64,000 bases of DNA, taken from Nonomuraea solani (lineage in GTDB: Bacteria; Actinomycetota; Actinomycetes; Streptosporangiales; Streptosporangiaceae). The notes under the pieces were generated by a model. The model did no database searches. It was not told the DNA's origin and saw only the letters and a program-made list of their open reading frames with translations. Shown here piece after piece: positions 26,301 through 33,538 of the stretch. The stretch covers positions 84,597-148,596 of the forward strand of contig NZ_FNVT01000023.1 of NCBI RefSeq assembly GCF_900108335.1, read 5' to 3'. Within the stretch, counting starts at the first letter, position 1. The number at the start of each line of letters is the position of its first letter. A program made the translations under genes and the position numbers.

Positions 26301-27673
26301 GCCAGCTCCGTCGCGGCGGCCGGGGTCCGCCCGGAAACGATCAGAGGTACGACTCGCGCCACCGGCCCCGCCGTACCGGATATGTCCGGCGGGGCCGGTG
26401 GCGCGGCCAGCAGGGCGTGGGCGTTGACACCGCCGAACCCGAAGGAACTCACTCCGGCGAGCGCCGGCTCCACCTGCGCGGTGCGCCGTTGCTCGCGGAC
26501 CGGCGACAGGCTCAGCCCTTCCCAGTCGATGGCCGGATTGAGCACCTCGGCGTGCAGCGAGGGCGGGATCTGCCCGTGCCGCAGCACCAGAAGCGCCTTC
26601 ATCAGCCCCGCCATGCCCGCCGCCGACTCCAGATGTCCCATGTTCGACTTGATCGAACCGATCGGGAGCGCGTTGCCCGGCGAGCGGCGCGACCCGACGG
26701 CCCGGCCGACCGCCTCGCATTCGACGGGATCTCCGACCGGCGTGCCGGTGCCGTGCGCCTCCCAGTAGACCAGGTCGTCCACATCGACGTCCGCGTAGAT
26801 CGTCTGGAGGAGCCGCGCCTGGCTCTCGACGCCCGGGTGGGTCAGGCCGAGCGTGCGGCCGTCGGCGTTGGTGCCGGTGTCGAGCAGGACGGCGTGGATC
26901 CGGTCGCCATCGGCCCGCGCGTCGGCGAGCGTCTTGAGCACGACCATGCCCGCGCCCTCACCGCGCACGTAACCGTCGGCGCCGGCGGAGAAGGCCTGGC
27001 ACCTGCCGCGGGCCGAGAGCATGGACGCCTGGGACAGCCCGACGAACGAGGTCGGGTCGAGCAGCACGTTGACGCCACCGGCCAGGGCGATCCCGCACTC
27101 CCCTGAGCGTACGGCCTGGGCCGCTTCGTGCAGCGCGACCAGCGCGGAGGAGCAGGCGGTGTCGAGGCCCAGGCTGGGACCGCGCAGATCCAGGCAGTAG
27201 GAGACCCGGTTGGCGGTGTTGCCGAAGGTCCATCCGGCGACCGAGTAGGCGTTGAGGCTCGCGGGATCGCGGCACTGGAGGTTGCCGTAGTCGCCGTTGA
27301 ACACGCCCACGAACACCGCGGTGTCGGACCCGGCGAGGCCGGCCGGGTCGATGGCGGCGTCGTCGAGGGCCTCGACGGCGAGCTCCAGCATCAGCCGCTG
27401 CTGCGGGTCGAGCCGGTCGGCCTCCTTCGGCGCGATCCCGAAGTAGCCGGCGTCGAATCCGGAAAGATCGTCCAGGAACGCCCCATGTGCGGTGTAGCTC
27501 TTGCCGTGCCGCCTGGTCGTGCGATCGACGAACCACGCCGGATCGAACCGATCGGGAGGCACCTCCGTCACCAGATCGCTTCCGGCGACCAGCGCCTCCC
27601 ACAAGCTCTCCAGATCTTCGATGCCGCCCGGCAGACGGCAGCCGACGCCCACGATCGCCAACGGTTCCCGCAT
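20360..27673 (-). CDS. Single-module highly reducing type I PKS (KS-AT-DH-MT-ER-KR-ACP)
   Basis: 2437 residues. KS 1-425 with Cys174 (DTACSS), His307 (EAHGTGT) and His347 (GHLES). AT 480-830 with Ser611 in GHSVGE and AFHS at 710-713, the malonyl-type pattern. DH 870-1150 with His900 (HRVAGAVVIP) and Asp1056. Methyltransferase about 1200-1540 with LEVGAGTGG. ER 1750-2080 with GASGGVGLAA. KR 2098-2340 with GGLGGFG, Ser2225-2226 and Tyr2239. ACP Ser2394 in GIDSLM. There is no thioesterase and no docking partner. All domains look active, so an iterative enzyme making a methyl-branched saturated chain is likely. The DH domain contains an expanded 15-bp repeat. Confidence 0.93.
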   Translation of the reverse strand: MREPLAIVGVGCRLPGGIEDLESLWEALVAGSDLVTEVPPDRFDPAWFVDRTTRRHGKSYTAHGAFLDDLSGFDAGYFGIAPKEADRLDPQQRLMLELAVEALDDAAIDPAGLAGSDTAVFVGVFNGDYGNLQCRDPASLNAYSVAGWTFGNTANRVSYCLDLRGPSLGLDTACSSALVALHEAAQAVRSGECGIALAGGVNVLLDPTSFVGLSQASMLSARGRCQAFSAGADGYVRGEGAGMVVLKTLADARADGDRIHAVLLDTGTNADGRTLGLTHPGVESQARLLQTIYADVDVDDLVYWEAHGTGTPVGDPVECEAVGRAVGSRRSPGNALPIGSIKSNMGHLESAAGMAGLMKALLVLRHGQIPPSLHAEVLNPAIDWEGLSLSPVREQRRTAQVEPALAGVSSFGFGGVNAHALLAAPPAPPDISGTAGPVARVVPLIVSGRTPAAATELALRVADRCETMRPERFYDLAYTLTRRRGLREHRVSVLAAGPAEAAGLLREAQPAAAAQDGRIAVAFGGAGTPWPGMADDLMAADPDFRDTIKHIGKLLSRHVTWSLEAEMAVPASRSRLATAEVGQPAIFAMQMGILQVLKKRGLVPDVVFGHSVGEIAAACASGALDLENAVLLCAERGRAQQPAMGQGGMAAVGLPPDQAAEAIEPYDLEIAAINSDRDVTVAGSGEALERLEAELAGKGVFFRRLAVDFAFHSRAMDPVQAGLTTALAGLTPMSPAIPMISTVTGRPVDGPLDAAYWWRNVRQPVLFGQAAAHLADAGFRIFLEVGPHPVLQTYLKRAGRQVTVLPTLRRGKPGAPAVRTAVAALLAAGAKADWTAFFPRPGRVLDLPAYPWQRERHWNGEAAWWAPRLEHPLLGARTQALDPTWSAPMDPARVPWVNDHRVAGAVVIPAVGFVEMALAAGAETLDGPVEVVDMEVLRPLTIPEKQAPHVQVSVSEGGRVRIASRTSAQEEWQVHARCRVRQAVSAAVPEAPDPAVDTAVELGADEYYALATRAGFDYGPAFRGVRSVRISGARSLGHYRFAEPAGAYQAHPALVDAALQTGLAILWQHGLWQHGLWQDGLWQHGLWQDGDEPAAYVPVSFERVRRWRQPPGTGLVHALLRPQTDPREAVVDFTITDTSGVVVMELTGCRVRRLPGEEAPARHVTVLRAAPRPGTAAGAGIAMSDLLAAVEPHRLGLRERLRARRDRHARFMTAYGRLAAHFTVQAMRDLAGERWSLDDLVSAGMRPKYLRLARTLCAQAGELCEPAGEGAWRAIGRPDPGPIFADALFEFPEYAAEVQLLGRCGRHLTEVLRGAKDAVEVVFPQGGLQAAEHFYDSGPVLRPTNLLARSVLGELVAAWPAGRPLRVLEVGAGTGGMTAALLPLLPPERTCYTFTDLSPAFLTSAAARFKAFDFVDYRVLDLEEDLPELEASFDVVIAANVVHATTDLEATLGRIAHLLDDHGFLLLGETLDAGPTTMIFGLLDGWWSATDTALRPGGPLIRAADWLRLLPRCRLAEPAELRAEDEPAGIDTALFLATREPRAEAAPPAPPAPVTAVTPVTAVAPVTLSAPVVAGGWVIVTESGRDQALAEAVAGELTRAGAQATVSTGPGSARHVVYLLDGDHAAADADPAHCAQRVVSAATTFGAIAAALAPDSALWLVTRPSGTFPAPERPDFPGDAALWGVARCVVNEMAGLTVRKISLERGARDAERLVAELLAQDEEDEVVLTAHGRFVPRLRPAPEPAASGAEPRVLRLRNQGSAYRLDWAPMAVPVPGPGQVTIEVRAAGVNYRNVLWALGRLPADAAGGPSHERVYGFDCAGVVTAVGAQVQDLAPGDRVFATAEHPLASHVVLERAALARIPDTMGYGEAATLPVAFLTVRLALADDAVRLAPDETVLVHGASGGVGLAAIQHAKLAGARVIATASTPGKRDLLRMLGVDHVLDSRSLRFAAEVRAITAGRGVDVVLNSLAGDGLARGVELLRPRGRFVELGKHDLFSDGRLALSLLRGNISFVTVDLKQIAERVPDVAYRQFEEIARLVAAGTYRALPYRSFPEERVTEAFDQMRHSRHIGKLIIEFEPSAPTAEPRILDPRGLDPGAVYLVTGGLGGFGAQAAHWLARQGAKRIALTSRRGLDGPEARQTVASLTALGVEVTAHRADVTDLEAMRAITGPEVKGVVHAAMVLQDAPLTELTPQLLLAALEPKLRGALVLDRLAPSAELFVLFSSVTATVGNVRQANYAAGNLFCEALVRARRARGANGLAVAWGAVGEVGYLARTSEAEAFVARWTSPMKPAKALPALGELLAQDLDVALVGSVDWDSARLLFPSLDGPRFSAVRSAGPAAPAADLRELVLAGDEAESLVTDAVTRLLAGVLQAEPADIAPQRPLDELGIDSLMRAELQGAIWRTLGCDIPIMAIGPGTSAGELARQVLTRMRAR
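22978..23020. repeat. 18-bp in-frame tandem repeat in PKS linker
   Basis: GTGACGGGCGYGACGGCC occurs about 2.4 times in the linker between the methyltransferase and ER domains and encodes an Ala/Pro/Val/Thr run (VTAVTPVTAVAPVT). It changes linker length without affecting catalytic residues. Confidence 0.7.
24410..24480. repeat. 15-bp in-frame tandem repeat inside PKS DH domain
   Basis: Four copies of CTGCCACAAGCCGTS plus a partial fifth lie head to tail (starts 24410, 24425, 24440, 24455, 24470). On the coding strand they give repeated LWQHG/LWQDG pentapeptides at residues 1067-1090, 11 residues after the DH catalytic Asp1056. The near identity of copies points to recent expansion by slippage. 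Confidence 0.9.
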
Positions 27674-27738
27674 GACCCCCCGCTTCTCAGCTTGAGGCCG
27701 CCTGTCACCGATGTGAGAGGCGGCCGCTGTCGCTTGAC

Positions 27739-28287
27739 TCAGACCGGGCCGAAGAGCCAGTTGCCGGTCAGGTCGGGGTCTTCGCTGAGATAGAACTGCC
27801 GACCGGCCTCCACCAGCTCCTCGATGCTGAGCGCGCCGCTGCCGTCGGTGTCGATCTTCCGGAAGGCGAGCTCCGCATCCTCCGGGCTGGTGCCGAAAGC
27901 GGACTGGAACCGCTGGAACTCCTCCAGGTCCAGCATGCGATTGCCGTTGACGTCCGTGACATCGAGCGTCGCCTGGATGGCCGGCCGCAGGGCCCGCTCG
28001 TAGCCGTCGGGATCTTCGATGAAGGCGGTGTTCATCCCGAGCCGGTATTCCTCGCGGCTGATCTTGCGATCGCCGTCCAGGTCGATCTTGGCGAGCAGGA
28101 CCTCCCAGAAGTCGGTGTACGTCCCGAACAGGCGATGGCCCAGGTCGCTGTCGGGGCTGACCCCGAAGGCGGCCAGCACCCTGACCCCCAGAGCGATGAG
28201 GTCATCGAGTTCGAGATCTCCGCTGCGGTCGACGTCCATGTGGCCGAACGCCCTGTCGAGCTTGCGTTCCTGCAACGCTGTGAGCAT
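27739..28287 (-). CDS. Four-EF-hand calcium-binding protein (calerythrin-like)
   Basis: 182 residues from ATG 28287 after GGAGGGG. Four EF-hand loops are visible: 18-29 (DVDRSGDLELDD), 69-80 (DLDGDRKISREE), 112-123 (DVNGNRMLDLEE) and 146-157 (DTDGSGALSIEE), each with acidic residues at loop positions 1, 3 and 12 apart from the first, which ends in Asp. Size and the closing GNWLFGP segment fit actinobacterial calerythrin-like proteins, which are cytosolic calcium buffers or sensors. It sits 65 bp before the PKS on the same strand and probably shares its transcript, suggesting calcium-linked control or assembly of the PKS (inference). Confidence 0.9.
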   Translation of the reverse strand: MLTALQERKLDRAFGHMDVDRSGDLELDDLIALGVRVLAAFGVSPDSDLGHRLFGTYTDFWEVLLAKIDLDGDRKISREEYRLGMNTAFIEDPDGYERALRPAIQATLDVTDVNGNRMLDLEEFQRFQSAFGTSPEDAELAFRKIDTDGSGALSIEELVEAGRQFYLSEDPDLTGNWLFGPV

Positions 28288-28336
28288 GCCCTGTCCCCTC
28301 CGGCCGGTGCGGCCGACAGCCGATCAACTACGAAGA

Positions 28337-28365
28337 ATCATCGAATCATTACTTTGCGTAGTCAA
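28337..28365 (-). promoter_or_regulatory. Candidate promoter for EF-hand / PKS / reductase operon
   Basis: On the minus strand TTGACT (28360-28365) and GATGAT (28337-28342) are 17 bp apart, resembling -35 and -10 elements, in a locally AT-rich gap between the cytochrome b stop and the EF-hand start. The predicted leader is about 45 nt. Confidence 0.45.
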
Positions 28366-28407
28366 GGCTTTGGGACTTGGCATGCTGTACAGCGCCTCCC
28401 GTCAGGC

Positions 28408-29781
28408 TTACCGCAGCGCCGGTTCCCGGCTTTCCCGCTGCGCCGGCTCCAGCCGTTCGTGGAATCCGCCGTCCGTGGACCGCGTGATGATCCCGGTCTC
28501 CACTCCGTGCTCGGCCACGTGGCGATCCGTCTGCTGAAGCGCGAGGCAGATCCATCGGGTGATGACGAAAGCGATGACGGGGCCGATGAGCACGGCGTAC
28601 CTGAAGAAGATCGTCACATCGTCGACGGTGAGGTGGAACTGGTGGGCGATCTGGTCGTTGGCCGCGGCCGCCCAGAGCAGGCCGTAGAACGTGACGCCGG
28701 TGGCCGCGATGGCCGTCTTCACCGGTGTGTCGCGTGGCCGATCGAGCACGTCATGCGCGAGCGTCTCGCGGCGTGTGACCTTGGGGCGGCCCACCTTGTC
28801 GCGGCGGACGCGACGCGAGAGGAAGAAGCGTTCGGCCGTCGGGTACGCGGCCAGGGCGGTGAAGAAGATCCCGGGGATCACCAGCGTGGGGACCAGGACC
28901 GCGAGGCTGAGCGTGTAGTTCCCGAGGGTGAGTTCCCAGGCGGGCATGATCCGGAGGGCGCCGTCGAGGAAGCCCATGTACCAGTCGGGAACCGAGCCCG
29001 CCGAGATCTGCGTCGGCTTGGCGGGGCCGTACAGCCAGATGGGGGCGATCTGGAAGCCGAACCCGAGGATGATCAGCATGCCGATCGTCGCGAGCGCCAT
29101 CGCCGGGCGTGCGCTCCGGCGTGCCGGGATCGAGGCGACGAAACGGGTGTGGCCGTGCCTGCGCACCATCAGTTCGCGGGCGATCAGCAGCCCGGCCATG
29201 ATGACCGCGACCAGCAGGTGCCCCCCGTACATGACCGGAATGATCCTGTCGCCGGGAAAGTCCGGGCCGAACAGCAGCGACAGCACCCAGGTTCCCACCA
29301 CCGGGATGGACTGGACGACCGACATGATGAGCCACAGGCTGCCACCCGACAGCAGGTCGTCGGGCAGGGCGTTGCCGGTCTCGCCCGCGGCCATGCCCAA
29401 GGCCAGCAGCGTCACCCAGATCAGCCACTGCCTGGTGCGTGGACGGCGGAACGCCCCGGTGAGGAACATGCGCAGCAACTGCAGCACGACGGCCGCCACG
29501 AAGATGAGCGCCGCCCAGTGGTGGATCTGGCGGATGAGCAGGCCACCGCGCACCTCCAGGCTCAGCTCCATGGTCGAGTCGAAGGCCTTGCTGACGAAGA
29601 GTCCGCGCAGCGGGCCGTACGAGCCGTCATAGGTCACCTGGGACATGCTGGGGTCGTAGAACGCCATCAGCACCGCCCCGGTCACCGCCAGAACGACGAA
29701 CGACCAGACGGCGATTTCGGCGAACATGAACGACCAGTGGGAGAACTGGAACGAGCGGAGCTTGGCCGGCAATGTACGCAT
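28408..29781 (-). CDS. Cytochrome b (QcrB-like) paralogue lacking haem bH ligands
   Basis: 457 residues from ATG 29781, 5 nt after AGGAGGG. It resembles the cytochrome b subunit of the actinobacterial bcc complex: HWSFMFAEIAVWSF, GGLLIRQIHHWAALIF, LPDDLLSG, SIPVVGTW and the quinol-site PDWY at 265-268. The haem bL histidines remain (His87 and His188), but the haem bH ligand on helix B is Gln101 and the helix D position is Arg202/Glu203. It is also shorter than QcrB (about 540) and has no QcrA or QcrC neighbours. It is a paralogue of unknown role, perhaps passing electrons from quinol to the linked PKS pathway (inference). Confidence 0.85.
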   Translation of the reverse strand: MRTLPAKLRSFQFSHWSFMFAEIAVWSFVVLAVTGAVLMAFYDPSMSQVTYDGSYGPLRGLFVSKAFDSTMELSLEVRGGLLIRQIHHWAALIFVAAVVLQLLRMFLTGAFRRPRTRQWLIWVTLLALGMAAGETGNALPDDLLSGGSLWLIMSVVQSIPVVGTWVLSLLFGPDFPGDRIIPVMYGGHLLVAVIMAGLLIARELMVRRHGHTRFVASIPARRSARPAMALATIGMLIILGFGFQIAPIWLYGPAKPTQISAGSVPDWYMGFLDGALRIMPAWELTLGNYTLSLAVLVPTLVIPGIFFTALAAYPTAERFFLSRRVRRDKVGRPKVTRRETLAHDVLDRPRDTPVKTAIAATGVTFYGLLWAAAANDQIAHQFHLTVDDVTIFFRYAVLIGPVIAFVITRWICLALQQTDRHVAEHGVETGIITRSTDGGFHERLEPAQRESREPALR

Positions 29782-29846
29782 GTGACCCTCCTTGACCTTG
29801 CCTACTCACAAGACGGAAGAGGGCCGCGGGTTGTGACGGCGATGAG

Positions 29847-29890
29847 GGTGATTCACCTCACTACCTACGATCGTCACAGGGTGGTGTGAC
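29847..29890. promoter_or_regulatory. Inverted repeats upstream of cytochrome b gene
   Basis: GGTGA-T-TCACC (29847-29857) is an 11-bp palindrome, and GTCACA-N6-TGTGAC (29873-29878 with 29885-29890) is a second inverted repeat. Both lie 66-110 bp before the cytochrome b start codon and are candidate operators. The regulator is unknown. Confidence 0.4.
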
Positions 29891-29978
29891 CTTGGAGCAA
29901 CGATCAGTGTCGTCAACCTCATGATCGTCGGAGACTCCATCAGCCACGGCAGCAGTGGCACCACGCCCAGTGCAGGGC

Positions 29979-30386
29979 TCACCCGAGCGGCCGGTGGCCG
30001 CCTTCGTGCACACGGACCGAAAGGGGGCGGAGGTCGTCGGTCGACATGCCGGCGCCTATTCCGCTCGATTCCAGGATTTTGATCATCGCCTCGCACATGG
30101 CGGAACCGATACGGCCCGCATGGTCGATCAGCGGGCTCGAAAGCCTCCCGCCCAGGAGTTGTTCCGAGACTTCGTCGGCAAGGAGGTGCGCGTTGCGCCA
30201 ATGGAGGTAAAGGCCTCCCGCGCTGTCGTCGCCTGGATCCAGTTCGAGCTCGGCCCCGCCCGCCGGCCTGGTCTCTGAGCCGGTGATGATGGGAAGCCCT
30301 GCCCTGTCGAGCTCGAAGGCCACACGCTCGGCCAGGGCCCGCAACGCGCCCAGCTCCTCATCGCTGCGGCGCTCGAAGTCCGCCAT
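29979..30386 (-). CDS. Conserved hypothetical protein (135 aa)
   Basis: 135 residues from ATG 30386; an in-frame GTG nine bases earlier is possible, after the purine run GGGGGGAAGG. It is soluble, without signal peptide or membrane segment. The N-terminal half is helical and charged (SDEELGALRALAERVAFELD) and the middle has an acidic strand-rich stretch (AELELDPGDDSAGGLYLHW), then a helix (AMCEAMIKILESSG). I do not recognise the family. It is upstream of and co-directional with the cytochrome b gene, but 197 bp away with inverted repeats between, so it need not be in the same operon. Confidence 0.6.
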   Translation of the reverse strand: MADFERRSDEELGALRALAERVAFELDRAGLPIITGSETRPAGGAELELDPGDDSAGGLYLHWRNAHLLADEVSEQLLGGRLSSPLIDHAGRIGSAMCEAMIKILESSGIGAGMSTDDLRPLSVRVHEGGHRPLG

Positions 30387-30437
30387 ACGCTGCACATCCT
30401 TCCCCCCGCAGGTGCCTCGCGGTCGGGGATCATACAC

Positions 30438-30835
30438 CGTTCCTCTTGGCGTGGCGCTGGCATCAGACCGCCACCCTGTCGATCACGAAGAGCTCTTTGC
30501 CGGAGGGCCATGTGAACAGACCTCGGCCCCGCCCAGGCGATCACCGAGGTCGCCGCCTTGATCTCCAACAGCATCATCTCCGGACGGGGTTCAGCCCGGC
30601 CTGGCGGACTATCTGACGGGGTTGGAGCACTACATCGGCGGCACGATCCGGTCGGCCGCCACTACCGGGCACCCATGGCCAGGGCATTGCCACCGCCCTG
30701 GCCATGGCGAACGGCCGATGCTCATGAACGGCGTGCCCGTTCATGGTGGTCACGGCGCGTGCCTTTTCGAGTTCGCGAGCAGGTCCTGCTGTGGGACGAG
30801 GTGTTCCCGGTGGGTGAGCCTGATCGGGAGAGCGG
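30438..30835. other. Intergenic region with no intact gene
   Basis: About 400 bp without a convincing ORF. Short stretches in different plus-strand frames look protein-like (GPAQAITEVAALISNSIISG near 30530 and ADYLTGLEHYIGGTIRSA near 30605) but are interrupted by frame changes, so this may be a decayed gene. No repeats or transposase remains were seen. Confidence 0.35.
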
Positions 30836-31876
30836 TCAGACGCAGGTCCACACGGTCGGCGCCGACTGGTAGTACTGGCCGTCATGGCTCCGCCCCGCGA
30901 CGCTGCCGTCCTCCGTGACGGCGAACGCGTCGGCGTAGCGGTACCCCGGCAGCGGGGGCAGCACCGTACGGGTGGTGCCGTTCAGGACCACGGCCGAGGT
31001 CGGGACGCTGTTGGTCATCTCGTAGCCGACCACCACCCCTGAGCTGTTCACGTCCTGGAGCGTCGCGGTGGTGGACAGCGGGCTCGGTACGCCGTCCCGC
31101 CACAGCACCCAACCGGCGGCCCGGCCCGGAATGGTGCCCTTGCCGAGAATGTACGAGCCCGCGATGTCGGTCGCCGAACTGTCGGCGGCGGGATCGACGC
31201 CGCCGAGCTGCCGCAGCCCGGTGCCGACGGTGCCGGTCACCGCGCGGGTGCGGGCGCCCGCCTGGATCGTGCCCGCGAGCTCGCCGCTGTCGCTGATGTC
31301 CTTCAGCGCCCATGCCCGCCCCGTGACGCCCAGGTCCCACGGGTTGCGCGGGTCGTCGGCCTTCCACGCCACGGCGTGCTCGGTGCCATCGTCGAACTTG
31401 GCGCCGCCGACGATCAGGCCGGCGTCGTTGATGGCGCTCGCCTGGGCGAAAAACCGGGTGTTCCCGGGCGGCCGGCCCATCTTGCTCAGCGTGCCGTTGT
31501 GCAGCAGTAACGGCTCCAGCGACTCGGTCCCGCCGACGGCGGTGCCGGAACGGTTGACGTCGCTGACCGTACTGAGGCCGCCGAAGTTGCCCACCACCTG
31601 GCCGTCCTTCCAGACCAGGCCGATGTGGGACGTGAGCTCGTCCGGCGGACCCCAGTAACCCATCCCGGCGAAGTGACCCGCCCCGTCCGTCGACGTCACG
31701 TGGGCGAAGTCGTTGCCGGCGCCCGGCAGCCCGGCAAGACGCGTCGGACGGTACGTACACGCCTCGCGAGCGACCTCCGCCGTCGCGACCCCACCTATGG
31801 AGAGCGCGCTCGTCACGACGGCCATGACCGCGATCGTCCGGACCACACCAGTGCCGCTCTGCCACGAACCGAACAT
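30836..31876 (-). CDS. Secreted protein with HAF-type repeats
   Basis: 346 residues from ATG 31876, 6 nt after AAAGGAG. A signal peptide (TIAVMAVVTSALSIGGVATA) leads into a single beta-rich domain with repeated segments of about 45 residues containing the pattern (A/D)(I/V)N..G..VG (SDVNRSGTAVGG, SAINDAGLIVGG, KDISDSGELAGT, QDVNSSGVVVGY, FAVTEDGSVAGR), like the HAF extracellular repeats that build beta-propeller-like folds. Two Cys lie at the mature ends and may pair. Biological role unknown. Confidence 0.75.
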   Translation of the reverse strand: MFGSWQSGTGVVRTIAVMAVVTSALSIGGVATAEVAREACTYRPTRLAGLPGAGNDFAHVTSTDGAGHFAGMGYWGPPDELTSHIGLVWKDGQVVGNFGGLSTVSDVNRSGTAVGGTESLEPLLLHNGTLSKMGRPPGNTRFFAQASAINDAGLIVGGAKFDDGTEHAVAWKADDPRNPWDLGVTGRAWALKDISDSGELAGTIQAGARTRAVTGTVGTGLRQLGGVDPAADSSATDIAGSYILGKGTIPGRAAGWVLWRDGVPSPLSTTATLQDVNSSGVVVGYEMTNSVPTSAVVLNGTTRTVLPPLPGYRYADAFAVTEDGSVAGRSHDGQYYQSAPTVWTCV

Positions 31877-31940
31877 GCCGGCTCCTTTCTGAGAACTTGA
31901 CTCGGTGATCGGCACTCTAGAAAAGAGCCGCACATAATCC

Positions 31941-32657
31941 CTACAGATTCGGTACGGAGCTGAGCCCGTGAAACACCTGGCCCAGTGCCTGCGAGGTCAG
32001 CACGGAGCCGGGAGGCCCCTCCGCCAGGAGGCGCCCGTCCTCAAGGAGCAGGCAGTGGTCGGCGCGCAGCGCCAGCTCCAGGTCGTGCGTGGTGTGGACC
32101 ACCGTGACGCCCCGCGCCCTCTCGCGGTCGAGCGCGCCGGAGATGTGTTCTCTGGCGCTCATGTCCAGCCCGGTCGTGGGCTCGTCCAGCAGGAGCAGGC
32201 CGGACTCCTGGGCCAGCCCTTGAGCGACGAGTACGCGCTGGCGCTGGCCGCCCGACAGCGTGCTCAGTTGCCGTCCGGCCAGGTCGGAGACGTCCAGCGC
32301 GGCCAGGCAGGCGTCGATCACCGAATGGTCGAGTGCCGTCAGGCGCCGCCATGGACCGCGCAGGACCCAGCGGCCCATGGCGACCGTGTCCCGCACGGTC
32401 ATCGGGAGTGAGTCGGAGACCGCGTCGCGCTGGACGACGAAGGCGGGGCGGCCGGGGTTCGCGTGGTCGATCGTGCCGCGCGACGGGCGTACGACTCCGG
32501 CCAGCACGCCCAGCAGCGTCGACTTGCCCGAGCCGTTCGGGCCGACCACGGCGGTTACGCCGGAGCGGGGCAGGCGGGCCGTGATCCCGTACAGGACCGT
32601 TCTGCTGCCGTAACCCGCCGTGACGTCGCTGATCACGACCCCGTCCGTGCCGTGCAT
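31941..32657 (-). CDS. aztA: Zinc ABC transporter ATP-binding protein AztA
   Basis: 238 residues from ATG 32657 after GGAGG. Walker A is GPNGSGKST, the signature is LSGGQRQR, Walker B is LLLLDEPT, and the H-loop is HTTHDLE. It powers the divergently encoded permease AztB and lies back to back with it across a Zur-type operator, so both sides of the zinc importer are shut off together when zinc is plentiful. The az family name rests on the aztC and aztD neighbours. Confidence 0.88.
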   Translation of the reverse strand: MHGTDGVVISDVTAGYGSRTVLYGITARLPRSGVTAVVGPNGSGKSTLLGVLAGVVRPSRGTIDHANPGRPAFVVQRDAVSDSLPMTVRDTVAMGRWVLRGPWRRLTALDHSVIDACLAALDVSDLAGRQLSTLSGGQRQRVLVAQGLAQESGLLLLDEPTTGLDMSAREHISGALDRERARGVTVVHTTHDLELALRADHCLLLEDGRLLAEGPPGSVLTSQALGQVFHGLSSVPNL

Positions 32658-32675
32658 GAGACCTCCACTTGAAAG

Positions 32676-32690
32676 TGACAACGGTTTTCA
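32676..32690. promoter_or_regulatory. Zur operator in divergent azt promoter
   Basis: TGACAACGGTTTTCA fits the imperfect inverted repeat bound by actinobacterial Zur (TGAaAAtg-like half and TTTTCA half). It lies midway between the divergent aztA and aztB starts (18 bp from each), where one bound repressor can silence both. Confidence 0.75.
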
Positions 32691-32707
32691 TTGTAGAGTC
32701 TGGCGTC

Positions 32708-33538
32708 ATGGATTGGTTGCTTGATCCCTTTCAGGTGTCTTTTGTCCGGCAAGCGTTGTGGGCGGGCATCCTGGTGTCGCTGCTCTGCGCGCTCGCCGGG
32801 ACGTGGGTGGTGCTGCGCGGCATGGCCTTCCTGGGCGACGCCATGTCGCACGGGATGCTGCTCGGCGTGGCGCTCGCGTCCGTGGCCGGGGTGAACGTCC
32901 TGTTCGGAGCGCTGCTCAGTGCGGGCGGCATGGCGTTCGGGGTGAGCGTGCTCAGCCGGTCGCCCCGGTTGTCGCAGGACACCAGCATCGGCCTGCTGTT
33001 CGCGGGGATGTTGTCCCTCGGCGTGATCGTGGTGTCGCATTCTCAGTCGTTCGCGGTGGATTTGACCGGGTTTCTGTTCGGGGACGTGCTGGCGGTCCGG
33101 GGGCAGGATCTGGCCGGGCTGGGCGTGGCGCTCGCGGTCACGGCGGCGGTGGCGGTGCTCGGTCATCGGCTGTTCGTGGCGCTCGCGTTCGACGCGCGCA
33201 AGGCGTACACGCTGGGGATGCGTCCACGGCTGGCGCACTTTCTGCTGCTCGGCCTGGTGACGCTGGCGATCGTGGCGTCGTTCCACATCGTCGGCACGCT
33301 GCTGGTGTTCGGCCTGCTGATCGGGCCGCCGGCCGCCGCCGCGCTGTGGGCGCGCCGGATTCCGACGGTCATGCTCGGGGCGGCGCTGCTCGGGATCGCC
33401 TCGACGGTGATCGGGCTGATCGTGTCGTGGTACGCGGCCACGGCGGCGGGCGCCACGATCGCGGCCGTGGCCGTGGGGCTGTTCTTCCTGTCGGCCCTGG
33501 CCGATTTCGCACGGCGCTCCCGGAGGGCGGTCGCGTGA
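32708..33538 (+). CDS. aztB: Zinc ABC transporter permease AztB
   Basis: 276 residues from ATG 32708. It has the ABC-3 metal permease pattern: ALWAGILVSLLCALAGTWVV, RGMAFLGDAMSHGMLLGVAL with the family DA.SH motif, DLTGFLFGDVLAV, and about eight hydrophobic helices. It moves zinc delivered by AztC across the membrane, driven by AztA. The next gene starts at its stop codon (one-base overlap). Confidence 0.9.
   Translation: MDWLLDPFQVSFVRQALWAGILVSLLCALAGTWVVLRGMAFLGDAMSHGMLLGVALASVAGVNVLFGALLSAGGMAFGVSVLSRSPRLSQDTSIGLLFAGMLSLGVIVVSHSQSFAVDLTGFLFGDVLAVRGQDLAGLGVALAVTAAVAVLGHRLFVALAFDARKAYTLGMRPRLAHFLLLGLVTLAIVASFHIVGTLLVFGLLIGPPAAAALWARRIPTVMLGAALLGIASTVIGLIVSWYAATAAGATIAAVAVGLFFLSALADFARRSRRAVA

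Noticed and set aside
29873..29890. CRP-type binding site
   Set aside because: GTCACA-N6-TGTGAC has the half sites in the opposite order to the CRP consensus TGTGA-N6-TCACA.
30558..30872. Short plus-strand ORFs between 30.5 and 30.9 kb
   Set aside because: They are rich in Arg/His/Trp, lack RBSs and change frame; treated as non-coding or decayed.
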